Shown piece by piece: positions 53,555 through 61,390 of a DNA stretch of 64,000 nucleotides. The stretch comes from Ilyomonas limi. GTDB taxonomy: Bacteria; Bacteroidota; Bacteroidia; Chitinophagales; Chitinophagaceae. The notes beneath the pieces were generated by a model, which saw only the letters and a list, made by a program, of their open reading frames with translations, searched no databases and was not told the DNA's origin. The position numbers were made by a program, and so were the translations under genes. Each line of letters opens with the position of its first letter. Position 1 is the first letter of the stretch. Location: the NCBI RefSeq assembly GCF_005233845.1, contig NZ_SZQL01000016.1, positions 1-64,000 of the forward strand, given 5' to 3'.

Positions 53555-55105
53555 ATGAAATTAAACCTGCCGGATAGTGCATTCCGAAGAATTCCACGTG
53601 AGTCAAATACTGCTCCCACATACTGGCTCACACGTTTTATTATGCTTCGATTACTAGGGCTTATTTATGCTGTAGCTTTTTTAGTGGCAATCAACCAAAT
53701 TGTTCCGCTTATTGGTGCCGATGGGTTATTGCCGGCAGATATGTTCTTAAAACAGATACAGGATTCAGTAGGATCTATCGCTGCCGGCTTTTGGGTACTG
53801 CCGTCTATCTTTTGGTTCGGGCATTCGGATGGAACACTTTTAACTGTCGCATGGATTGGGTTTCTGCTTTCGGTAGTAGTTATGGCAGGCTATGCCAATG
53901 CGTTGATGATGACTGTTCTTTGGTTCCTCTATATATCTTTTGTTCATGTAGGGCAAGACTGGTATAGTTACGGCTGGGAAATTCAGCTTACTGAAACCGG
54001 TTTTCTGGCTATCTTTCTCTGCCCGCTGCTCGATGCTCGTCCGTTTCCGGGGCGTGAGCCACCTTTACCCATTATCATTTTATTTCGTTGGCTTATCTTC
54101 CGCATTATGCTGGGTGCCGGCCTGATAAAATTGCGCGGAGATGAAATGTGGCGAAATGCCAGTGCACTGAATTATCATTTTGAAACACAGCCCATTCCTG
54201 GTCCATTGAGCCGATGGTTTCATTTTCTGCCACATACGGCTTTAAAAATTGGTGTCTGGTTCAATTGGCTGGCAGAAGTAGCAGCGCCTTTTTTCGTGTT
54301 CTGGCCGCGACTGGCACGGCATATAGCTGGGGCGGTGATTGTATTATTTCAAATTAACATTATCCTCAGCGGCAACCTTTCATTTTTAAACTGGCTGACA
54401 ATCGTTCCCGCCTTGGCCTGTTTTGATGATGGCTTTTGGGCAAAGCTGTTTCCTAAATTGCTCGTTCAAAAAGCAAGTACGGCTGCAACGCACGCCAGGG
54501 AATCGCGTGCGATGCAAACTACTGCCTGGTTAGTGGTAGTTATCGTTGTGTTTCTTAGTGTGGCACCGGTCACTAATATGTTGTCAACACAGCAGATAAT
54601 GAACACCTCTTTTGATCCATTAAATCTCGTAAACACATATGGTGCATTTGGAACCGTAGGGAGGGAACGTTATAATGTGATATTTGAAGGAACATCAGAT
54701 AATGACTCTACCGATAATGCCCATTGGAAGCCCTATATTTATAAGGGTTTACCTGTACTGCTGGATAAACGTCCGCCGCAGATAGCACCTTACCAGTTGC
54801 GTTTAGACTGGCAAATGTGGTTTGCTGCTATGGGCTCGCCCGAAGGCTATCCCTGGACATATAACCTTGCATGGAAGCTCCTTCATAATGATGCCAATGT
54901 AATAAGTTTATTTGCCAACAATCCCTTTCCTGATAAGCCGCCGCGTTACGTTAGAGCAGTATTGTATCGCTATCAATTTGCGAAGCCCGGTAATCCGCAA
55001 GGGCTTTGGTGGACAAGTGAGCGGCTTGGCTTATGGCTTCCGGTATTGTCTGTTAATAACCAGCAGTTGGTTGACTATTTGAAATATCAAGGCTGGGTTA
55101 AGTGA
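53555..55105 (+). CDS. Lipase maturation factor family protein
   Basis: A 516-residue membrane protein. It starts FWLTRF-like with TYWLTRFIMLRLLGLIYAVA as the first helix and has about eight helices. Family hallmarks are LIKLRGDEMWRNASALNYHF, then ETQPIPGPLSRWFHFLPH and FNWLAEVAAPFFVFWPR, the core of the LMF domain. The C-terminal soluble part (from about 360, FGTVGRERYNVIFEGTSD, PYQLRLDWQMWFAAM) is also conserved. In animals LMF1 helps fold lipases in the ER; the bacterial homologues are uncharacterised. No lipase gene is adjacent. Confidence 0.9.
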   Translation: MKLNLPDSAFRRIPRESNTAPTYWLTRFIMLRLLGLIYAVAFLVAINQIVPLIGADGLLPADMFLKQIQDSVGSIAAGFWVLPSIFWFGHSDGTLLTVAWIGFLLSVVVMAGYANALMMTVLWFLYISFVHVGQDWYSYGWEIQLTETGFLAIFLCPLLDARPFPGREPPLPIIILFRWLIFRIMLGAGLIKLRGDEMWRNASALNYHFETQPIPGPLSRWFHFLPHTALKIGVWFNWLAEVAAPFFVFWPRLARHIAGAVIVLFQINIILSGNLSFLNWLTIVPALACFDDGFWAKLFPKLLVQKASTAATHARESRAMQTTAWLVVVIVVFLSVAPVTNMLSTQQIMNTSFDPLNLVNTYGAFGTVGRERYNVIFEGTSDNDSTDNAHWKPYIYKGLPVLLDKRPPQIAPYQLRLDWQMWFAAMGSPEGYPWTYNLAWKLLHNDANVISLFANNPFPDKPPRYVRAVLYRYQFAKPGNPQGLWWTSERLGLWLPVLSVNNQQLVDYLKYQGWVK

Positions 55106-55313
55106 GCGTAATGGAGAATACGGGATGTACTTCTCCTTTCGTAAAAAAAACTTATTTCTATTGAGTTTGATTAAAATTTCATTTTCTATTCATTGTTAAT
55201 TCTTAATATGCTCCCCCTGCCACAACCTACGCAAACACAACTACAACATAAGCCTACTTCCGTAATGCTATTTTTACCTTATAGTTATAGAAAAATAAGC
55301 CAACATTTACACC

Positions 55314-56513
55314 TTACCTGCCATATACATAAAAGAAAGTAATGCGGTACACCAGATCATAATCCTGTTTAAATGGTCCTGTTACGTCTGTACGTTTGCT
55401 GATGTACCGGTTGTACCATATATTGGGCATCACATGCACATTCTTTATAGGGGTAAAATCAAGCCCGGCGGTAATAAAGTGCTCTTTATTATTAGGCTCA
55501 TAACTGGCAGAAAGTCCTTTGTACGATTGGTAATCAACTGCATTATATTTTGTATCGGGATTATAGGTATCAAAACGTGCAAAAAAGTTCAGTTTATCTT
55601 TTACCACTACTCCTCTTACAAACGTGGAAATGCCGGTTGCATTGGCGCTCAGCGTATCATTAATGCCATCACGTACACCTATCACGTCGTTCTTGCCATG
55701 GTTAATAAATGCTTCTACACCGGCGGTAAAGGCAGGAGTGGTATAAGCAGCAAAGCCTTTTATCATATTCATGGAATGATGGAGACCGGGATTCCAATTT
55801 AAACGCTGGTAATCGGCATATAGATCGAACACCAGCTTTTTATCAAAAAACTTTGCATATACATCGCCGCCAAACCATTTATACTTATCATTCTCTGGTC
55901 TTGCAGCAGTGCCGTTGCCTACAAAAATATTGTAACCCAAATTTCCGGTTTCAGGATCAAATTTTCCCTGCAATCCAACTCCAAGATCAAAAGAAGGTGT
56001 ACGGCGGATATCGGTAATCGTGCGCTCTATAGACCGATAACTCCATATCGGATCTACAACTAATGAAAAAGCCGGTGTACTTTGCTGACCTACCACGAGG
56101 TCTGTTCCTTTCCAAATGTTTTTCCAGCGGAGATTGGCATATTTAATATAAAAAGTAAACTTGTTATCAATGGTTAAGTCGCCGGTTGTAGTACCATTTG
56201 CAGTAACCACATTGTCTTCGGCGGCCAGGAGCAGTTCAGCAGAAAATTTTGGATGTATATCGTAATTATAACCCAGATAAGCCCTTCTTATCTGAAAAGC
56301 ATTCCTGCCCTTTTCAATACCTGTATATTGATTAGCACCACCTCTGTTCAACGTATCGGCATGGGCTTTATAATAATAGTCTCCATACGTATAGCCCCAC
56401 AGTTTTCCCGAAGGTTTGAAAGCAGTATCAGCAACCTTTTCCTGTGCAGCAATTTGTGTAATAAATAAAAAAACAACAATAAGCAAAAACAACCACTTCT
56501 TTTGAAAATACAA
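55314..56513 (-). CDS. Outer membrane porin, phosphate-selective porin O/P-like
   Basis: A 399-residue outer-membrane beta-barrel. A signal peptide (MYFQKKWLFLLIVVFLFITQ, cleaved near AAQ) is followed by GKLWGYTYGDYYYKAHAD. The rest alternates amphipathic strands such as AFQIRRAYLGYNYDIHPKFS and DLVVGQQSTPAFSLVVDPIW, matching OprO/OprP-type porins, and ends with a terminal aromatic strand (YRITFFYVYGR). It probably allows small solutes, possibly anions such as phosphate, across the outer membrane. It is divergent from the TonB receptor preceded by the 11-bp repeat array; only two in-phase TTA units were seen on its own side. Confidence 0.75.
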   Translation of the reverse strand: MYFQKKWLFLLIVVFLFITQIAAQEKVADTAFKPSGKLWGYTYGDYYYKAHADTLNRGGANQYTGIEKGRNAFQIRRAYLGYNYDIHPKFSAELLLAAEDNVVTANGTTTGDLTIDNKFTFYIKYANLRWKNIWKGTDLVVGQQSTPAFSLVVDPIWSYRSIERTITDIRRTPSFDLGVGLQGKFDPETGNLGYNIFVGNGTAARPENDKYKWFGGDVYAKFFDKKLVFDLYADYQRLNWNPGLHHSMNMIKGFAAYTTPAFTAGVEAFINHGKNDVIGVRDGINDTLSANATGISTFVRGVVVKDKLNFFARFDTYNPDTKYNAVDYQSYKGLSASYEPNNKEHFITAGLDFTPIKNVHVMPNIWYNRYISKRTDVTGPFKQDYDLVYRITFFYVYGR

Positions 56514-56713
56514 TGTGTAAAATTTTAAGTGCGTAAAATCGTCGGCAATATTATTAAATTGTTAAGTCAATATAAACAAATTGCTATTGATGTATTTAAA
56601 TGTTGATAAAGCATTGTAAATGTTTTTCACCCCGGTGCATGTCTTCACAAATCAGAGGATACGCCAAGGCGGCAGGCTAAGGAAATAAACATCCAACTTC
56701 AATAAACATTATT

Positions 56714-56779
56714 AATCGTTAACTTTAAAGTAATATTTCTATAACGATTGCTTAATGTTTCTGTAACAATGAGGTAATG
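56714..56779 (+). promoter_or_regulatory. Six 11-bp direct-repeat units (PhoB/OmpR-type box) before the TonB receptor
   Basis: Six contiguous 11-mers each carry TAA at positions 7-9: aatcgTTAACt, ttaaagTAATa, tttctaTAACg, attgctTAATg, tttctgTAACa and atgaggTAATg. The TAA triplets start at 56720, 56731, 56742, 56753, 56764 and 56775, always 11 bp apart, and TAAC alternates with TAAT. Eleven-base direct repeats, one helical turn each, are how PhoB/OmpR-family response regulators bind in tandem. The array ends 32 bp before the ATG at 56812, with a GAGTTTTG -7-like element at 56789 in between, so it would act as an activator site. Confidence 0.75.
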
Positions 56780-56811
56780 CAGATAAGTGAGTTTTGCGAC
56801 AAACAAACCTC

Positions 56812-59613
56812 ATGAATCGTACTATTATTTTAATCCTCTTTTTATTCATTACACAACTATCTGTTGCCCAGTTAAACACCACCACAAAACTATCTGGCAA
56901 AGTAACCGATGCAGTTACCGGCTCGCCGGTAATAGGCGCTTCTGTTGTTATTACTGCTACCAGAGGCGGCGCACGCACCGATGTGGAAGGCAATTTTTTT
57001 CTGCAGGTAAAAACGGGCGAAACGTACGCTATTGAAATATCCAGTGTAGGTTATCAAACCAAGGTAATCAATGACATTAAAGCATTGGAACGCGACAATG
57101 CACCTGTCAACATTTCGCTGGAGCAGGTGAGTGCAGAATTGAACACCGTTGTAGTAACAAGCAGTGCCCGTAAAGAGGGTATGGCATCGTTGTACACAGC
57201 GCAAAAAAATGCATCGGCTATTTCGGATGGTATTTCGGCTGAAATCATCCGAAAATCGCCCGACCGTAATACGAGCGAAGTATTGCGCAGGGTAAGCGGC
57301 ACTTCCATACAGGATAATAAATTTGTAATTATCCGTGGCTTGAGCGAGCGCTACAACAGTTCGTTATTAAACAATACCATTTTACCCAGCACCGAGCCTG
57401 ATAAGAAGGCCTTTTCATTTGACATTCTGCCTTCTTCTTTGGTAGATAATGTTACGATTTATAAATCGGCTACACCCGACTTGCCCGGCGATTTTGCAGG
57501 CGGCGCCGTAAAGGTGGCTACCAAAGATTACCCCAGTAAAAAACTGAGCGAAATAGGTGTTTCCGTAGGATATAATTCTTTAACCACCTTTCGTAATTTT
57601 TACAAAGGTTATCCCGAAGGTTCGATGGACTGGCTGGGCTTTTTTGATAACAAAAGATTAATGCCCGGCTCTTATTACCGCCATCGCGGCGCACAATTCA
57701 TCAATCTTGATGATGCTGCTAAAACAAGCATTACCAAACAATTTCCTAACACCTTTGGTTACGAACCGGCTTTGCAAAGTCAGCCAAATGTGAGTATAGC
57801 TTATACCGGTGGCAACACGAAGCTGCTGGGCGAGAGCAAAAAAATAGGATATATCTATGCTATTAATTACAATAACAGCAGGCGCATAGCAGACCGTTAC
57901 AGAAATGAATATGAGCAGTACAACGTGCAGGCTTATGATTACAGCACTACCAACTACGATATGCGCAGCACCTTGTCTGGTTTACTGAATGTAACGTATG
58001 CTTATGGCAAGAGCAAAATATCGCTGAAGAACTTATACAACAACGATTTTGTAAAAACAGTAGGCATTCGCAACGGAGAGAATGTAGTGAATGGAGAATC
58101 TGGTACGTTTTTATATAAAAGTACCAACAGCGAAGCGGCTGCAAACGGTATTCTTAACACGGTATTGGAAGGCTTACATAGCCTGCCTCACGACTGGACA
58201 GTGGACTGGAATGCATCGTATGGTTTAACCTATCGCTGGCAGCCCGACCAGCGCATTCTTACCTTTCACACTTACCCCGGCGATGGCACTTATTATTTAA
58301 CCTTAAGTAACGAAAACTCGCCCGAAATCACCAATGCGGGTCGTGTATATTCTTTCTTAAAAGAAAATATTTATGGCGCCAACATCAATGTTACCAGGCA
58401 GTTTAAATGGAAAGGTATGGTGCAAAAACTAAAGTTTGGTACCAGCAACTACTATCGCGACAGAAATGTGGAAGTAGATGCATTGGGTTTTTCAGTGCTC
58501 AACACGCATGGCTATCGCGTACAGATACCTGAGGCAAAAGGCACTACATACAGCAATATTTTTAGCCCTGAAAACATAGATAATTATCATATTACATTAG
58601 CTACTATCGGCGCCAACTCCACCGATTATCATGGCACCGGTTTGCTGAATGCCGGCTATGTAATGCTGGACAATAAGTTTTCGAATAAAATAAAACTCAC
58701 CTGGGGTGTACGGGCAGAAAGATCTGTACAACAACTGCATACGGTAAACAGACCAGATATTCAACTGGACAACTTTGATGTGTTGCCATCAGGATTGTTT
58801 ACGTATAGTGTAAATAACAAAACAAATATTCGTCTGGCAGCTTCGAAAAGTGTTAACCGTCCGGAGTTTAGAGAGTTGGCAACATATCGTGTGTTCGATT
58901 ATGAAAACTACATTATTCAGCAGGGTAATGATACGTTGCAACGGAGCAAAAACACCAATGCTGATTTGCGTTATGAATGGTTTCCTGCTGCCGGTGAAAT
59001 CATTTCTGCCAGTGTGTTTTACAAATACTTCAACAGCCCCATTGAGCAAACCAATCTCGCCAATGATGTGTACAGTTTTGTAAATGCCACCAATGCAAAA
59101 GTGTATGGTATTGAGTTAGAAATAAGAAAACGGCTCGACTTTATAAGTGGTAATTTCTTTAATCACTTAACCTTTTATACCAATGCCGCCTACATCAAAG
59201 GCTCGGTGAAGTTTGGCGATGTAACGTACAATAGCCCAATGCAGGGTCAGTCACCATATCTGGTGAATGGAGGTTTAACTTACAGCACCGATAACGACGC
59301 GCTCTCGTTTAATATTTTATACAATCGCATAGGTCCACGTCTCAAATTCAGAGCAGTAGGTGGTGCCGGCAAAAATGTATATGAAAAGCCCAGGGATGTA
59401 TTGGATGCAAGCGTAAGCAAAAAGCTGCTAAAAAACAGGATGGAACTACGGCTTACAATAAGCGACCTGCTGGCTGATGCACATGTGTGGTATTATAAGT
59501 TTGATGCGGCTCCGAAGTCTATTAATTATAATGCTTCAACAGACAGAATAATGAACAGTTATCAATATGGCGCTACCACTTCGTTAAGCATCAGATACAA
59601 CCTTGGTAAGTAA
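56812..59613 (+). CDS. TonB-dependent outer membrane receptor
   Basis: The ATG at 56812 gives MNRTIILILFLFITQLSVAQ, a signal peptide; six extra residues from 56794 are not needed. A carboxypeptidase-regulatory domain (LSGKVTDAVTGSPVIGASVV) precedes the TonB plug (KSPDRNTSEVLRRVSGTSIQ, RGLSERYNSSLLNNTILPST, PDLPGDFAGGAVKVATKDYP). A 22-strand barrel of about 650 residues ends with YGATTSLSIRYNLGK. There is no SusD partner, so it is not a starch-type polysaccharide system. It imports an unknown substrate with TonB energy. The 11-bp array upstream and the lipoprotein downstream, with its own array, suggest a nutrient-limitation regulon such as phosphate. Confidence 0.92.
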   Translation: MNRTIILILFLFITQLSVAQLNTTTKLSGKVTDAVTGSPVIGASVVITATRGGARTDVEGNFFLQVKTGETYAIEISSVGYQTKVINDIKALERDNAPVNISLEQVSAELNTVVVTSSARKEGMASLYTAQKNASAISDGISAEIIRKSPDRNTSEVLRRVSGTSIQDNKFVIIRGLSERYNSSLLNNTILPSTEPDKKAFSFDILPSSLVDNVTIYKSATPDLPGDFAGGAVKVATKDYPSKKLSEIGVSVGYNSLTTFRNFYKGYPEGSMDWLGFFDNKRLMPGSYYRHRGAQFINLDDAAKTSITKQFPNTFGYEPALQSQPNVSIAYTGGNTKLLGESKKIGYIYAINYNNSRRIADRYRNEYEQYNVQAYDYSTTNYDMRSTLSGLLNVTYAYGKSKISLKNLYNNDFVKTVGIRNGENVVNGESGTFLYKSTNSEAAANGILNTVLEGLHSLPHDWTVDWNASYGLTYRWQPDQRILTFHTYPGDGTYYLTLSNENSPEITNAGRVYSFLKENIYGANINVTRQFKWKGMVQKLKFGTSNYYRDRNVEVDALGFSVLNTHGYRVQIPEAKGTTYSNIFSPENIDNYHITLATIGANSTDYHGTGLLNAGYVMLDNKFSNKIKLTWGVRAERSVQQLHTVNRPDIQLDNFDVLPSGLFTYSVNNKTNIRLAASKSVNRPEFRELATYRVFDYENYIIQQGNDTLQRSKNTNADLRYEWFPAAGEIISASVFYKYFNSPIEQTNLANDVYSFVNATNAKVYGIELEIRKRLDFISGNFFNHLTFYTNAAYIKGSVKFGDVTYNSPMQGQSPYLVNGGLTYSTDNDALSFNILYNRIGPRLKFRAVGGAGKNVYEKPRDVLDASVSKKLLKNRMELRLTISDLLADAHVWYYKFDAAPKSINYNASTDRIMNSYQYGATTSLSIRYNLGK

Positions 59614-59632
59614 CAATATCATCCTCTTTTAA

Positions 59633-59669
59633 TAACCTTTTGTTAACCCCTGGATAACAGTGCAGTAAC
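59633..59669 (+). promoter_or_regulatory. Four 11-bp-phased TAAC repeats before the lipoprotein gene
   Basis: TAAC occurs at 59633, 59644, 59655 and 59666, exactly 11 bp apart (ataacctttt, gttaacccct, gataacagtg, gtaacactg). A further TAAC at 59611, the stop codon of the TonB gene, is in phase two units upstream. The array ends 44 bp before the ATG at 59714. It matches the core and period of the six-unit array at 56714, so both genes probably answer to one response regulator. Confidence 0.75.
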
Positions 59670-59713
59670 ACTGTGCAAAGACATTTACCCATTAATAAAA
59701 AGTAATAATTATT

Positions 59714-61135
59714 ATGAAGAAAATTGCATTTGCCGTCTTAGCCGGAATGCTAATGATTGCAGCAACAACTACCTCGTGTAAAAAGAGCGACAACATGCCC
59801 GACCCGCCTATTGATACAACAGGTAACGGAGGCGGCAACGATACTGCTACAGATATAATGATTCGCGGTGTTATCAGCAGCAGCCAAACATGGACAAAAA
59901 ACAAAACGTATCACCTGCGCGGTTATGTATATGTAACCGATGGTGCTACATTGACCATTGAACCGGGAACCAAGATCGTCTCCAACAAAGACTCTGCGGG
60001 CGTGTTGGTAATTTACAGAGATGCCACCATTAATGCAGCAGGCACTGCCACCGAACCTATTGTATTTACCTCCGGCGAAGCATCGCCTGCACCGGGCGAC
60101 CTGGGCGGCATAGTGCTGGTGGGACAGGCAACAACAAACGGCAACCATAGTGTGCTGGAAGGTGGTGTTGACCCTAACTTTAGTGCATTTGGCGGTTCAA
60201 ACGATGAACATAGCTCTGGTACCCTGCAATATGTACGTATTGAATATGCCGGTAAAGCAGTAAATCCGGGTGATGAAGTAAATGGTTTATCACTGTACGG
60301 TGTAGGCGCTGGCACTATCATAGATTATGTACAGGTAGTAAGAGGATTGGATGATGCGTTTGAATTTTTTGGTGGCACCGTTAATTGTAAGCACCTGATT
60401 GCTTATAACTGTGCTGATGATGACTTTGATATGGACGATGGCTACCGTGGTAAAATACAGTTTGCTATTTCTGTAAAAGACCCTGTTTTTACCGATAACA
60501 AAGGAACAAGTGGTGATATATCGAACAATTTTGAAGTGGATAATATTAACCCCAACAACGGATTTTTATTTACCAGAGCACCTATTACTTTCCCTGTTTT
60601 ATCCAACTTTACCGCTATTGGCCCAAACAATGCAACAGGTACCAGCACCGATTATGGGTATGGAATGCGTTGGAGAAGAGGCAGCAAATTTATCCTCGCC
60701 AACTCCATAGTGATGGGCAGTCAAAAGGCTGGTCTCGACCTGGATGATGACTCTACTGTTTCGTATTACAAGCAAGGCATCAGCAGGTTTTACAATAGTT
60801 TTTTAAATGCAAGCGCCGTTGCAGTACCTTATAAAATAGATAAGCTGGATCCAAAAGCAATCCCGCCGGTTTGGGACACTGCGAGCCTGCGGGTAATGAC
60901 AGAAACTACCAATAGAAGCAGGTATTATGCAACTGCTGCTGATATGATGCTGGCTGATCCGTTTAACGATGCCGCACCGGGCTTAAAGCCAACAACCGGC
61001 TCGCCGGCATTGACTGTACCTGCTGCATTCGACTTAACAGAATTGAGCGACAGCTTTTTTGATAAAGTTTCGTTTATAGGCGCCTTTGATGCAACCAACG
61101 ACTGGACAACAGGCTGGGCAATCTGGGGCAAATAA
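59714..61135 (+). CDS. Beta-helix lipoprotein paired with the TonB receptor
   Basis: A 473-residue lipoprotein with lipobox TTTSC (Cys22). A low-complexity Asp/Gly/Asn linker follows (to about residue 48). The body is repetitive beta structure with HLRGYVYVTDGATLTIEPGT and VSNKDSAGVLVIYRDATINA, then LQYVRIEYAGKAV and GTIIDYVQVVRGLDDAFEFF, typical of right-handed parallel beta-helix surface proteins. Acid-rich loops (AYNCADDDFDMDDGYRGK, LDLDDDSTVS) could bind calcium. Similar lipoproteins occur next to TonB receptors in many Bacteroidota without SusD. It probably captures the receptor's substrate on the cell surface; no enzyme motif is seen. Confidence 0.82.
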   Translation: MKKIAFAVLAGMLMIAATTTSCKKSDNMPDPPIDTTGNGGGNDTATDIMIRGVISSSQTWTKNKTYHLRGYVYVTDGATLTIEPGTKIVSNKDSAGVLVIYRDATINAAGTATEPIVFTSGEASPAPGDLGGIVLVGQATTNGNHSVLEGGVDPNFSAFGGSNDEHSSGTLQYVRIEYAGKAVNPGDEVNGLSLYGVGAGTIIDYVQVVRGLDDAFEFFGGTVNCKHLIAYNCADDDFDMDDGYRGKIQFAISVKDPVFTDNKGTSGDISNNFEVDNINPNNGFLFTRAPITFPVLSNFTAIGPNNATGTSTDYGYGMRWRRGSKFILANSIVMGSQKAGLDLDDDSTVSYYKQGISRFYNSFLNASAVAVPYKIDKLDPKAIPPVWDTASLRVMTETTNRSRYYATAADMMLADPFNDAAPGLKPTTGSPALTVPAAFDLTELSDSFFDKVSFIGAFDATNDWTTGWAIWGK

Positions 61136-61165
61136 ACGTTCATGAGGAATAGCGCAAAGCTATAC

Positions 61166-61195
61166 ATCCCCGGTTCCTCTACCGGGGATTCTTCT
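61166..61195 (+). terminator. Terminator hairpin after the beta-helix lipoprotein gene
   Basis: Perfect 9-bp stem atccccggt (61166-61174) and accggggat (61181-61189) with loop tcctct, followed by tcttct. It lies 30 bp after the stop codon. Confidence 0.65.
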
Positions 61196-61330
61196 GTAGC
61201 AGTCATCCGCTTTTAAGATAAACCGCATAAATCAGCATAGGCAAACCGTACTGGTTTTTTCTATATAACTTATTAAAGTTTTAAACTAAAGCTACTACTC
61301 TTCTACTTATAAATTCTAATTGATATTTGA

Positions 61331-61368
61331 AACAAGAGTGGTGCATCCACTGATACATCACTCTTGTT
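61331..61368 (-). terminator. Hairpin after glgX
   Basis: aacaagagtg (61331-61340) and cactcttgtt (61359-61368) form a perfect 10-bp stem 22 bp beyond the glgX stop codon on the minus strand, followed there by tcaaatat. The tail is only weakly T-rich, so termination may be partial. Confidence 0.5.
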
Positions 61369-61390
61369 CTTTACCAAACAATTCTCCATT

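Noticed and set aside
56521-56580. Possible continuation of the 11-bp array toward the porin
   Set aside because: Only two in-phase TTA units (56550 and 56561) on the minus strand; the next positions on both sides do not fit.
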